The notes beneath the pieces were generated by a model. That model saw only the letters and a list, made by a program, of their open reading frames with translations. It did no database searches and was not told the origin of the DNA. From positions 94,319-158,318 of the forward strand of contig JAJDXS010000024.1 of NCBI GenBank assembly GCA_022823145.1: a DNA stretch of 64,000 nt, given 5' to 3'. Shown here piece after piece: positions 49,596 through 61,973 of the stretch (position 1 is the first letter of the stretch; each line of letters opens with the position of its first letter). The DNA is from Gemmatimonadota bacterium (lineage in GTDB: Bacteria > Gemmatimonadota > Gemmatimonadetes > Longimicrobiales > Gaopeijiaceae). The translations under genes were made by a program, and so were the position numbers.

Positions 49596-50657
49596 ATGAG
49601 CACCTCACCCCGCGACCAGAGGCCCGGGATCAGGCTGAGCACGCTTTCGCACGGCGCCGGCTGAGCCTGCAAGCTCGGCCAGACCGAGCTGGCGCAGGTT
49701 CTGCGTCACCTGCTTCCCACCGACGACCCCAGAGTGCTGGTCGACGCCAGCACGCAGGACGACGCGGCCGTGTACCGACTGGGCGACGGACGTGCCCTGG
49801 TCGTCACGCTCGACTTCTTCACGCCGATCGTCGACGACCCCTACGATTTCGGCCGCATCGCCGCCGCGAACGCGCTCTCGGACGTGTACGCAATGGGCGG
49901 ACGGCCGCTCTTCGCCCTCAACCTGCTCTCTTTTCCGCGGAAGCTGCTCGCTGAGGGGATCGCCGAGGAGATCGTGCGCGGCGGCGCCGACAAGGCGCGC
50001 GAGGCGGGGATCGCGGTGCTCGGCGGCCACTCGATCGACGACGCCGAGCCCAAGTACGGGATGGTCGCGGTCGGGGAGGCCGATCCCGCGACCATGCTCT
50101 CGAACGACCGGGCGCAGCCGGGCGACGACCTGGTGCTGACAAAACCGCTCGGGTCCGGGATCGTGGCCACCGCGATCAAGGCGGGAGCGTGTCCCCCTGA
50201 CGTGCTGCGCGCCGCCGTCGACATGATGGCCCACCTGAACCGCAGCGCTTCCGAAGCGGCGCTCGCCGCCGGCGCCGGCGCGGCCACCGACGTGACCGGG
50301 TACGGCCTCATCGGCCACCTCGGCAACATGCTGCGCGCTTCGGGCGTGTCGGCGCGGATCGATGCGGCCGCCGTCCCGGTCCTGGACGGAGTGCCCGCAC
50401 TGGTCGAGGCCGGCCATGTCCCGGGCGGCACGCGCCGCAACCAGGACGACGCCGCCGAAACGGTGAGCTACGAGAGAGAGGTCTCCGACGTCACGCGCAT
50501 CCTGCTCGCCGACGCGCAGACATCGGGCGGCCTGATCATCGCGAGCCCGCCGGACCGGACCTCGGCGCTGCTCGACGAACTGGAGGTGCGCGGCGAGCAG
50601 AGGGCCGTCTTCGGGAAGGTGAGCGCGGGGCCGGCAGGCCGGATCACGATCTCGTAA
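49596..50657 (+). CDS. selD: Selenide, water dikinase SelD, probable selenoprotein (in-frame TGA at 49662-49664 = Sec23)
   Basis: [102 protein letters not shown]...; TGA sits at the canonical catalytic position (HGAGCGCK in E. coli). Confidence 0.88.
49690..49708 (+). promoter_or_regulatory. SECIS-like hairpin in selD
   Basis: TGGCGCAG-GTT-CTGCGTCA, 8-bp stem (one G-U), GUU apical loop starting 33 nt after the TGA. Confidence 0.6.
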
Positions 50658-50662
50658 GGCGG

Positions 50663-53185
<2,523 letters not shown>

Positions 53186-53433
53186 GTGTTATGACCTCTC
53201 ACCGCCCGAAGGCGGTATCTGCAGGCTGTCTTGATGACGTCGAGGGGATGCGGCGCCCGCCCCGTTACCCCCTCATCGCCCGATCCGGTTTCGGCGGCGC
53301 CAGCGCCCTGTTACACCGAAAACCCCGAATGGGTGCGCCCGCGCGACCGCAAAAAGCACCATCTACTGCATGAACCTTGCCAATCTCTACGAGGCTGCCC
53401 CGCCCTCGGTTACGGTTCATACTACTGCCGTTT

Positions 53434-53593
53434 TGTCAGAATGCCATCATTGGGCGGTCATTCTGGCAGATAGCGTTGCCCGATGGGGAGGCTGGGGGCG
53501 GGAATCGGCCATTTCGGCAGGCTTTGTCGATCCGGGGGATCGGCCATTTCGGCAGGCTCGCAGCCAAATCGGCGGGAATCGGCCATTTCGGCA
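53434..53593. repeat. Array of five 13-bp motif copies (TGYCRRAATGRCM)
   Basis: 53434-53446 TGTCAGAATGCCA; 53456-53468 (rc) TGCCAGAATGACC; 53507-53519, 53542-53554, 53581-53593 (rc) TGCCGAAATGGCC. Confidence 0.75.
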
Positions 53594-53752
53594 GGTCGTC
53601 ACGCGGCGAGTCCGCCGCCCCCGATCCTCTCCGCTGGCCCCGGATCCCACCCCATGCCTAACTTGAAGCGTCGTTGGACCGACGCCCATGCGCCACGACC
53701 GCTCTCCCGGGGGCAGCACCCCCAGTTCCGGACCTGCCAAGGACACAATGCG

Positions 53753-55402
53753 ATGCAGACCCGCAGCCTCCTCCTCGCCGCCGCCTTCACAACCCTCGTG
53801 CCCATGACCATCCAATCCCAGCAGGACATGGGGCGCCGCTCGACGGTCTACGCCCCGCGCAACGTCGCCGCGACCAGCCAGCCGCTCGCCACCGCAGCCG
53901 CCCTCGAGATCATGCAGCAGGGCGGCAACGCGATCGACGGGGCGGTGGCCGCCGCGGCCGTGCTCAACGTGACCGAACCCCACATGACCGGGATGGGCGG
54001 CGACGCGTTCTCGATCGTGTGGTGGGCCGAGACGGGCGAACTCCATGGCATCGACGCGAGCGGCAGGAGCGGCAGCGGCATGTCGGTCGAGGCGCTCAGG
54101 GCGCGGGGACACGACCGGGTGCCGGGATCCGGGCCGGAGGCGGTCACCGTGCCGGGAGCGGTCTCGGGGTGGCACGCTCTGGTCGAGCGTTTCGGCGAGC
54201 TCACCCTGGCCGAGGTCCTGCAGCCGGCGATCCGCATCGCGAGCGAGGGCTTTCCGGTGACCCCGGTCATTGCGCGGCAGTGGGCGGGCGCGACCGAGAA
54301 GCTGGCCCGCGACGAGGGGGCCCGCGCGACCTACCTGGTCGACGGCGAGCGCGCGCCCAGAGCCGGTGAGTGGCATACGAATCCGGATATTGCCCGTTCT
54401 TTTCAGAGGATCGCCGACGAGGGTCCCGGCGTCCTCTACGGCGGCTCTCTGGGACGGGATCTTGTAGATGGGCTTGCGGAATTGGGCGGTTTTCTGACGC
54501 TGGAGGATCTCGCCACGCATCAGCCGCGGTGGGTCGAGCCGCTGAGCACCGACTTCCGCGGGTTCACCGTGTGGGAGCTCCCCCCGGCGGGGCAGGGGAT
54601 CGCCGCGCTGGAGATGCTGGAGCTCCTCGAACCCATGGACCTGGAGGGCATGGGGCACAACTCCGCCGACTACCTCCACCACCTCATCGAGGTGAAGAAG
54701 CTGGCGTTCGCCGACCTTCACCGGTACGTGTCGGACGCCGACCACATGGAGATCGACCCCATCTCGCTCCTGAATCCATCGTATATCGACGCGCGGCGGG
54801 CGCTGATCGACCCGCGTGTCGCGGCCGACCGTGTCAACCCGGGGCGCGCCGTCACCGACTCCGAGACGATCTACCTCTCCGTCGCGGACGCCGACGGCAA
54901 CATGGTGTCGTTCATCAACTCGGTGTTCTCGGGGTTCGGCTCCGGGGTCGTGATTCCGGGGCTGGGGTTCGCGCTACAGAACCGCGGCGCCGGTTTCGTC
55001 TTCGACGACGGCCACCCCAACCAGGTCGCGCCGCGGAAGCGGCCCTTCCACACGATCATCCCGGGCTTCGTGACGAAGGACAACGAGCCGCTGATGGCGT
55101 TCGGGCTCATGGGCGGCTCGATGCAGCCGCAGGGCCACACCCAGTTGCTGCTCAACATGCTCGTCTTCGGGATGGATCCGCAGGAGGCCGTGGATGCGGC
55201 GCGGTTCAGGCACCTGTCGGGCAAGCGTGTTGCGATCGAGCGGATCAGCGACGAGGTGGCGGCGGAGCTGGAGGCGCGAGGGCATGAGCTGGCGGACTGG
55301 ACGCGCACCGACTTCGGCGGCGCGCAGGTGATCCTGCGGCTGGAGAAGGGGTGGGCCGCGGCGTCGGAGCCCCGGAAGGACGGGCATGCCGCGGGGAACT
55401 GA
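53753..55402 (+). CDS. ggt: Gamma-glutamyltransferase
   Basis: NVAATSQPLATAAALEIMQQGGNAIDGAVAAAAVLNVTEPHMTGMGGDAFSIVW; small-subunit region contains ETIYLSVADADGNMVSFINSVF. Confidence 0.9.
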   Translation: MQTRSLLLAAAFTTLVPMTIQSQQDMGRRSTVYAPRNVAATSQPLATAAALEIMQQGGNAIDGAVAAAAVLNVTEPHMTGMGGDAFSIVWWAETGELHGIDASGRSGSGMSVEALRARGHDRVPGSGPEAVTVPGAVSGWHALVERFGELTLAEVLQPAIRIASEGFPVTPVIARQWAGATEKLARDEGARATYLVDGERAPRAGEWHTNPDIARSFQRIADEGPGVLYGGSLGRDLVDGLAELGGFLTLEDLATHQPRWVEPLSTDFRGFTVWELPPAGQGIAALEMLELLEPMDLEGMGHNSADYLHHLIEVKKLAFADLHRYVSDADHMEIDPISLLNPSYIDARRALIDPRVAADRVNPGRAVTDSETIYLSVADADGNMVSFINSVFSGFGSGVVIPGLGFALQNRGAGFVFDDGHPNQVAPRKRPFHTIIPGFVTKDNEPLMAFGLMGGSMQPQGHTQLLLNMLVFGMDPQEAVDAARFRHLSGKRVAIERISDEVAAELEARGHELADWTRTDFGGAQVILRLEKGWAAASEPRKDGHAAGN

Positions 55403-56261
55403 CGGGAGCCGGGCCGCGGACGGAGGCGCCGAGCCACCCCCCTACGAGATCCCGGAGGAGCGGCTGCCCCCGGGATTCGTCGAGACGCTGGCCAACGTGC
55501 CCGCCACGCCGGCCGTGCCGCACGCTTCGGCCACGGTGGTGCTCACGCGCGAGGGCGGGGGCGGGCCCGAGGTGCTGCTGCTGCGCCGCAACCGCGCCAC
55601 GGGGTTCGTGCCGGGCGCGTACGTGTTCCCGGGCGGGCGGGTGGATGCGGCCGACGGCCAGGACGCGCTGGTGCGGTGCTGGGACGGGCTGACGCGTGAT
55701 GGCGCGGCCGCGCGGCTGAGTATCGCGCCGGATGCGGATCCGCCCGCGATCGCGTACTACGGGGCCGCTCTGCGGGAGGCCGTCGAGGAGACGGGGCTGC
55801 TGGCCGGGGTGGTGGCCGCGAACGGGCCGCCGGGCGGGGAGGCCGTGCGCGAAGCACGGGAAGCCTTGTTGGGGGGCGGAGCGTCATTCGCCGCCGTGCT
55901 CGATGGGCTCGATGCGCGCCTGGACGGCGCCGCGGTCGAGTACATCGCCCATTGGGTCACCCCTGAAGTCGAACCCCGCCGCTACGACACCCGCTTTTTC
56001 GCGGCCAGGGTCCCGGACGGGTCACGGGCCGTGTACGACCGGCGCGAGATGACCGATGCGGTGTGGCTCACGCCCGGCGCGGCGCTCGACCGACACCGGC
56101 GCGGCCGCCTGCCCATGATCTTCCCGACGATCCGGACGCTGGAGGACCTCTGCGACTTTGCAACCGTCGAGGATCTGCTCGCGCACTACCGGGCCCGCAC
56201 GATCACCCGGGTGCAGCCGACGATCGTGCGGACGGCGACGGGGGTGTCGTTGCGGGTGTAG
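55386..56261 (+). CDS. NUDIX hydrolase
   Basis: GAYVFPGGRVDAAD...ALREAVEETGLL Nudix-like box; overlaps the ggt 3' end. Confidence 0.85.
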   Translation: MPRGTDGSRAADGGAEPPPYEIPEERLPPGFVETLANVPATPAVPHASATVVLTREGGGGPEVLLLRRNRATGFVPGAYVFPGGRVDAADGQDALVRCWDGLTRDGAAARLSIAPDADPPAIAYYGAALREAVEETGLLAGVVAANGPPGGEAVREAREALLGGGASFAAVLDGLDARLDGAAVEYIAHWVTPEVEPRRYDTRFFAARVPDGSRAVYDRREMTDAVWLTPGAALDRHRRGRLPMIFPTIRTLEDLCDFATVEDLLAHYRARTITRVQPTIVRTATGVSLRV

Positions 56262-56342
56262 GGCTAGCCAAGGGCCGGATTGCACGTTTTTCCGGTGAGA
56301 TCTGTTAACCAGGTAGAGACGAAGATTTCCCTCAGAAACGCG

Positions 56343-57554
56343 ATGCATCGCAGATTGCACCTCTTCGCAGGGTTGCTCCCGGCCTTCCTCGCATCATGTG
56401 ACCCGGTCAATCAGCAAGAACCGCGCGGCAGGGATCTGGAGCTGACGCTGGTTACCGATACCATGTACTCCATCGGGGCCTCTGCGCAGATGACCGAGTA
56501 CGTGAGCAAGGTTGCCTCACTCGGGTTCGACGGGCGAGGCAATCTCCATTTGCTGGATCTTGACCGGTACCGTGTGGCCACGTGGGACAACCGTGGGCAA
56601 CGCGTTCGATCGTTCGGCAATCGCGGGGAAGGCCCCCACGAGTTTCGGGTGCCGAGGTTTGCCTTCGCGCTTCATGGTGGAAAAGTGGTGGTCGGTGACA
56701 TCGGCCATGCGTCGCTGATTGTATTCGGACCAAGGGGACAGCATCTGCGGAACGTCAGAATGCCCACGTCGCAGGGCAGGCCGACTCCAGGAAGTCGATC
56801 CGTTTTGGCGGGCAATCGTCTGGTCGGAATCGACGACTACTGGATGAAGCGGCCTCCACTGACATCCGCGCGGATTCCCGTGTTCTCCTATTCGTTGGCC
56901 GAGGACAGCGTCGAAACTTCACTGTTCTACGAGGCTTGGCGAGCGCCCCCCGACCAGCGAGGCCGAGCGATGATGCCGAGAGTACGTCTTGCCGGCTTCT
57001 CCGATGGCAGGGTGGCGGTCGCTGACTCCGTCGGCTACCGCGTGAAGATCCTCTCTGAGACCGGGGAACTGGAGAACGTCATCGAGCGACCGATCCATCC
57101 TTTGCGGCAGCTCATTGCGGACCACTACAAGTCGGTCGAGGGCAAGCAGTTTAGCGACCAGATTCCGGTGATTCGAAGCATCGCAGTGGATTGGGACGGT
57201 CGCCTGTGGGTCACCAGGTCCAATGAAATCGGTGCCGATGGCCCGATCGACATCTTCGAAGCGGATGGCAGGTACGACGGTACACTGTCGGACAACCGTA
57301 CCCCGGATGCGTTCGGTCCCGGGGGGCTTCTGGCCTACGTCGACGACTACGAACTCGGGACACAAAGCGTATACGTGGTTGACACAAAGCGTATACGTGG
57401 TTCGAGTCTCTTCGATCACCCGCGCGAGATGACCCGACGCAGTTTGGCTCACGCCCGGCGGCCGCGCTCCACCGGCATCACGCCTCAGTTCTCCGCGACT
57501 TCTCCCATCGCCTCCAGCACCGTGTGCACCACGTCGGTAAATGCGCCTCCCTGA
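56343..57554 (+). CDS. 6-bladed beta-propeller lipoprotein; C-terminus altered by a 22-bp tandem duplication
   Basis: LLPAFLASCDP lipobox; propeller strands FDGRGNLHLLDLDRYRVATWDNRGQRVRSFGNRGEGPHEF. ORF track start 56280. Confidence 0.75.
   Translation: MHRRLHLFAGLLPAFLASCDPVNQQEPRGRDLELTLVTDTMYSIGASAQMTEYVSKVASLGFDGRGNLHLLDLDRYRVATWDNRGQRVRSFGNRGEGPHEFRVPRFAFALHGGKVVVGDIGHASLIVFGPRGQHLRNVRMPTSQGRPTPGSRSVLAGNRLVGIDDYWMKRPPLTSARIPVFSYSLAEDSVETSLFYEAWRAPPDQRGRAMMPRVRLAGFSDGRVAVADSVGYRVKILSETGELENVIERPIHPLRQLIADHYKSVEGKQFSDQIPVIRSIAVDWDGRLWVTRSNEIGADGPIDIFEADGRYDGTLSDNRTPDAFGPGGLLAYVDDYELGTQSVYVVDTKRIRGSSLFDHPREMTRRSLAHARRPRSTGITPQFSATSPIASSTVCTTSVNAPP
57359..57402 (+). repeat. Perfect 22-bp tandem duplication
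   Basis: GACACAAAGCGTATACGTGGTT twice (57359-57380, 57381-57402). Confidence 0.95.
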
Positions 57555-58738
57555 ATCCACCTGCACACGATCACCAGTTCGTTCTCGGGGTCCACGTAGA
57601 TCAGGTTCGAGCCGGCGCCGGTGTGCGTCCAGGTGTACTCGGGCGCGTTCGGGTAGCGGCGCTGACCGGTGTTCAGCGAGAAGTTCATGAAGCCGTAGCT
57701 GCGGTTGATCTCGCCGGGGGTGGTCGCCATGTCGAACCAGTCCTCGGAGAGAAGCTGCTTCCCGTTCCAGTTGCCCTTGTGCATGGTGAAGAGGCCGAAG
57801 CGGGCCTGGTCGTAGGCGCTGAGGATCATGCCGCCGCCCCAGTGCGCGCCGCCGCTGACCGCCTGGACCTCGCGGCCGTCCAGGATGACCCACGAGTTGT
57901 CGTAGCCGTGCCAGCCCCAGGTGGACGAGGCTCCGATCGGGTCCATGACGTGCTCGCGGAGCACTTCGGGGAGCGGGCGCCGCCAGACCGCGGTGGCGGC
58001 GAGGGCGAGCAGGTTCACGCGCGTGTCGTTGTACTCGTAGGCGGTGCCGGGCTCGTTGCGGGGGCGCGTGCCCCAGGTGGAGCGGTCCTGATCGGGGCGG
58101 TCGGCCCACTCGGGCTTGCCCCAGAGCGTCCCCTCCCAGTCGCTCGTCTGCCGCAGCAGGTGGTCCCAGGTGATCTTGCGGTTGTGCCCGGATTCGAAGA
58201 GCAGCTTGGGGCGGCGGCCGTTCTCGTCCCCAGGCTCGCCGTCGCCGGTGTCGAGGATGATCGGCGGGATGTAGTCGCGAACCTTGTCGTCGACGCTGCC
58301 GATGAGCCCGCGGTCCCACGCCAGCCCGACGGTGGACGACAGGAAGCTCTTCGAGACGCTGAAGGTGTTGTCGGCTTTGGCCGGGTCGCCCCACTCGGCG
58401 ATGATGTACCCCCGGTGCACGATCACGCCGGACTGCGGGCCGCGGACGGTGAAGGGGCCGACGGCGTCGCCCAGGGGCTCGCGGCCGAAGGTGCCGAGGT
58501 GGTTGAAGGCGAGGTCGCGGGGGCTCTGGGACTCGCCGGCGATGGCGATCTCGACCGCGCGCGCGATCCCGGCGGGGTCGAAGCCCGCCTGCTCGGGGGT
58601 GCGGCGCTCCCAGTCGGGATGGCGGCCGGGGAAGTACGTCTGGGCGGCGACGGACTCGGCCGCGGCGACGAGGAGGGCGAAGAGGACGAGGATCGCGCGG
58701 TGCGGGACGGTGACGCGGTACGTGACGGTGCGACGCAT
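57485..58738 (-). CDS. Serine hydrolase (beta-lactamase family)
   Basis: MRRTVTYRVTVPHRAILVLFALLVAAAESVAAQ signal; FSVSKSFLSS SxxK; YEYNDTRVNLLAL YxN. Confidence 0.88.
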   Translation of the reverse strand: MRRTVTYRVTVPHRAILVLFALLVAAAESVAAQTYFPGRHPDWERRTPEQAGFDPAGIARAVEIAIAGESQSPRDLAFNHLGTFGREPLGDAVGPFTVRGPQSGVIVHRGYIIAEWGDPAKADNTFSVSKSFLSSTVGLAWDRGLIGSVDDKVRDYIPPIILDTGDGEPGDENGRRPKLLFESGHNRKITWDHLLRQTSDWEGTLWGKPEWADRPDQDRSTWGTRPRNEPGTAYEYNDTRVNLLALAATAVWRRPLPEVLREHVMDPIGASSTWGWHGYDNSWVILDGREVQAVSGGAHWGGGMILSAYDQARFGLFTMHKGNWNGKQLLSEDWFDMATTPGEINRSYGFMNFSLNTGQRRYPNAPEYTWTHTGAGSNLIYVDPENELVIVCRWIQGGAFTDVVHTVLEAMGEVAEN

Positions 58739-58850
58739 GATGGTCTCTCCAGAGCTGCTTCGTGCGGCAGAATGGCTTTGGGGCGCCGCCCTGGTGCCAG
58801 CGGCGCTCCCGGGTCGGCCGGCGCAGGCGGGCATCCGCAGCCGCCCGGGC

Positions 58851-60242
58851 TCAGCGAACTTCGGCCGGCAGCCTCCGCACCACCACGCTGGCAACGTCAA
58901 AGTCGTCAAGCTCGATGAACGCCGCCAGTCCATTCGGACCGAACGCATCGGGCATTTCGGTGGCACCGGTACGGTAGGTGCCGACATACTCGCCGTCGGC
59001 GGTCACGACGTCGACGGGACCGTCGCCGATGAGATCGTCTCCCCGCCGCATGACCCAGATCCGCCCCTCCCAGGTCGTGAAGAGGCTCTGGAGGACCGGG
59101 ATCTCGTGGTAGAACCCCGGAGGCGCCAGGGTCAGCGACATGGACGCCGGAGCGCTCGTCGGGGGTGCGCCGCCGCTGGCGCTGGACCTGCTCCGGAACT
59201 GGACCATGCTGACCCCTCCGGCGGGCCGGCCGCCGCTTCCGCCCTCTTGACGCCCGGCCTCGCGCAACTCCTCGTATTCCTCTTCGACCCTCGGGGTCAC
59301 CGGCTCGGGAGCGAAGGGCCGAGTGATGGTGCGCACCACGTCGCCGGTCCCCGCCCGCGCGACTTTGAGGGCGTATGCGGAGGAGTCGGAGTACGCGACG
59401 CCTCCATCGGGCAGGACTCCCATCAGCAGTCGGGGCTCGAAGGTCGAGGGCATCGACAGGCCGCTCAGCATGTTGCCGATGTTGACCCTTCGCCCGTCGG
59501 ACGTGGTCATGTCGCCGCTGAACGGATTCTCCTGTTCGGGGCGGGGAGGAAACCAGCCGTGCACGACCGTATCGGTCCTCACGGCCTCGCCGTCGAGGCG
59601 GTGCCGGGTGATGGGGCGCGAGGCGGGCTGTCCGCCGTCAGCCCCGGTGGCGTCGATCCTTAACCCCGCTCCCGCCGACCCGGCGTAGACCGCGCCACCC
59701 CGCGGATCAGGCAGTATGCCGGTTGCTACGCTGATTGTCCGGGTCATTGTTCGGACCGAACCCCTCGCCGCGGGCTCCGCGCCGGATACGGCGGACTCCG
59801 CACCGGCTCTGACCATTCGCACGAACTCGCCGGATGCGTCGAAGATCTGGTACGCGTCGTGACCCATGTCGCCCACGATCGTCGTGCCGTCCCTCAGAAC
59901 CGCGTAGCTCATGGGCATGTTGAACTCGCCCGGTCCCTCACCCGCGGCACCGAACTCGCGTACGAACTCGCCCGCTGCGTCGAACACGAGTACGCGCAGG
60001 TCCGGGGCCCGGTCGAAGATGTAGAGGTTGCCACGCTCGTCGAAGGCCAACTCGACGACCCGGCCGAACATCTCCCAGGACTCGCCGTCGAGGACGCCGA
60101 CGCGGTAGACCTCTTCGAAGTCGGGGTCGATTTGCCGGTCACGGCCGGGAAGCTCAACTACCTCCTAGGCGGAAAGGGTGGTGGCGACGAAGGTGAACGC
60201 GAGGGCTGTCGGAGTGAGGGCGTTCAGGCGAGCCGGTTGCAT
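58851..60242 (-). pseudogene. 6-bladed beta-propeller protein interrupted by an in-frame TAG after the signal peptide
   Basis: MQPARLNALTPTALAFTFVATTLSA-TAG(60167-60165)[54 protein letters not shown]..., same frame through to 58851. Confidence 0.75.
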
Positions 60243-60474
60243 GGTGGGTGATCTCCTGCAGGCTTGAGATGACGGGGTCGGGGCCGGTGATTGCAGTCGT
60301 GGTGGCCGGGCGCCGGGCCGCCGACCTCTTCCTTTGACACCCTACCCGATTCGGCAGGTTGCCCGACATTATTGATCACGTATCCTTACGCCGTTGGTCG
60401 GGCGGCCTTGCAGCCTCGGAGGCCTTCCCGGCCTGCCCGGCCCAACACGGCACACCCGAACCACGGAGGCACCC

Positions 60475-61140
60475 GTGACCAACGCACGGACCCGACGCCG
60501 TTTCCCCGCAGCCGCCCTCGCGCTGATTGCGGCTGCCCATCTATCCGCCTGCGACTCCGGCTACAACCCCATGCTACTGACCCCCGACATGCTCACCGCC
60601 ACCGCCCCCGACGTCTTCCAGGCCCGCTTCGAGACCTCCAGGGGCGACTTCGTGATCGAGGTCCACCGCGAGTGGTCGCCCAACGGAGCGGACCGCTTCT
60701 ACAACCTGGTGTCGAACGGGTTCTACGACGACGTGCGCTTCTTCCGGGTGATCGACGGGTTCATGGCGCAGTTCGGGATCCACGGCGACTCGGCGGTGGC
60801 GGCTGCCTGGCGGGAAGCGCGGATCCCCGACGACGCGGTCGTGCAAAGCAACGCACGCGGATTCATCAGCTACGCGATGGGCGGCCCGGGCACGCGCACA
60901 ACCCAGGTCTTCATCAACTTCGTGGACAACAGCCGTCTGGACGGCATGGGGTTCTCGCCCTTCGGGCAGGTGGTCGAGGGGATGGAGGTTGTCGACCTGA
61001 TCAATTCCGAGTATGGCGAGGGCGCACCGAGCGGAACCGGGCCGATGCAGGCGATGATCCAGTACCGCGGCAACGACTACCTGAACGAGGAGTTTCCCAG
61101 GCTGGACTACGTGCTCAGAGCGTCGATCGTGGACGGTTGA
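60475..61140 (+). CDS. Cyclophilin-type peptidylprolyl isomerase, lipoprotein
   Basis: GTG start; AAAHLSAC lipobox; FETSRGDFVIEVHREWSPNGADRFYNLVSNGFYDDVRFFRVIDGFMAQFG. Confidence 0.9.
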   Translation: MTNARTRRRFPAAALALIAAAHLSACDSGYNPMLLTPDMLTATAPDVFQARFETSRGDFVIEVHREWSPNGADRFYNLVSNGFYDDVRFFRVIDGFMAQFGIHGDSAVAAAWREARIPDDAVVQSNARGFISYAMGGPGTRTTQVFINFVDNSRLDGMGFSPFGQVVEGMEVVDLINSEYGEGAPSGTGPMQAMIQYRGNDYLNEEFPRLDYVLRASIVDG

Positions 61141-61156
61141 AGGGGGGGCGCGGCTG

Positions 61157-61888
61157 CTAGCTCTCGTTCAGCGCGTCCAGGCCGTCCAGGACATCGAGGT
61201 ACACGTAGTCGTCGTAGGCATCGCCCAGCGGCAGCGAGAGGGCCCTTTCCAGCATCTCCCTGGCCCGCTCGGTGCCTCTGTCCTTGTCGAGCCGCTGTAG
61301 TCTGGTCCCGTATGCGTGCAGGACGACCCTTGAATCCGGGGCCAGGTCGAGGGCCCGCTCGAAGAGCCTGACGGCCTCCTCCTCGCTTCCGCCGTACATC
61401 GTCCGTGCCACGAAGCCCTCGGCGGCGATGTCCGCGTGCCATCCGCCGAGGGCCAGCATGGCATGGAAATGGTCGGGTTCGATGGCGAGCGTCGCTTCGA
61501 GCAGGTCGCGGATCCTGCCCGCAAGGCCTTCGCGGAGCGCCGTGAACGCACCGACACGCTGGGCGTACCGGCCGACGGCGTGGGCGGACTGGTAGTGCGC
61601 CTCGGGGTTCGTCGGATCGGCGGCTACGGCCTCCTCGCCCATGCGGATCGCGCGTTCGACCACTTCGCTGAACTCCTCTTCGGAAGCTTCATAGTGCGCA
61701 TGGACCGCGAGTGATTGCGCCGCCAGGGCGTAGCCCGCGGAGGTGCCCAGCGCTTCGGCCATATCGGCCGCTTCGACGAAACGTCCCTCTGCGTATGCGG
61801 CGTTGGCGTCTTCGATCGACTGTGCTGCTGCGTTGGCCGCGAAGAGCATGGCGCTCCCTGCCGCGGCGAATCGGGCGGTTCGGGTCAT
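61157..61888 (-). CDS. TPR-like secreted protein
   Basis: Signal MTRTARFAAAGSAMLFAANAAAQ; helical repeats. Confidence 0.65.
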   Translation of the reverse strand: MTRTARFAAAGSAMLFAANAAAQSIEDANAAYAEGRFVEAADMAEALGTSAGYALAAQSLAVHAHYEASEEEFSEVVERAIRMGEEAVAADPTNPEAHYQSAHAVGRYAQRVGAFTALREGLAGRIRDLLEATLAIEPDHFHAMLALGGWHADIAAEGFVARTMYGGSEEEAVRLFERALDLAPDSRVVLHAYGTRLQRLDKDRGTERAREMLERALSLPLGDAYDDYVYLDVLDGLDALNES

Positions 61889-61973
61889 CTCGTATCCTCG
61901 ATTTCAGGGTGCCCGGTCGAGGGCATGCCGCACGAAGTTGGCCAGCAGCCCGTCCAGGACGCAAGTTGTCGGG

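Noticed and set aside
49671-49691. GCTCGG-CCAGA-CCGAGC hairpin as the SECIS
   Set aside because: Stem is good, but the apical loop begins only ~14 nt after the UGA and lacks a G/U-type start; the next hairpin fits better.
49596-50657. selD as a pseudogene with a nonsense mutation
   Set aside because: The stop is TGA at precisely the Sec/Cys catalytic position, followed by a correctly spaced hairpin; the remaining frame is intact.
53464-53480. Sigma54 -24/-12 promoter (TGGCAGATAGCGTTGC)
   Set aside because: GG-to-GC spacing is one base too long for the strict consensus.
53504-53595. CRISPR-like direct repeats
   Set aside because: Only three 18-bp copies with unequal short spacing, plus degenerate inverted relatives; no cas genes.
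60165-60167. TAG in the propeller gene as pyrrolysine
   Set aside because: No Pyl machinery visible; a CAG to TAG change at the signal peptidase junction is simpler.
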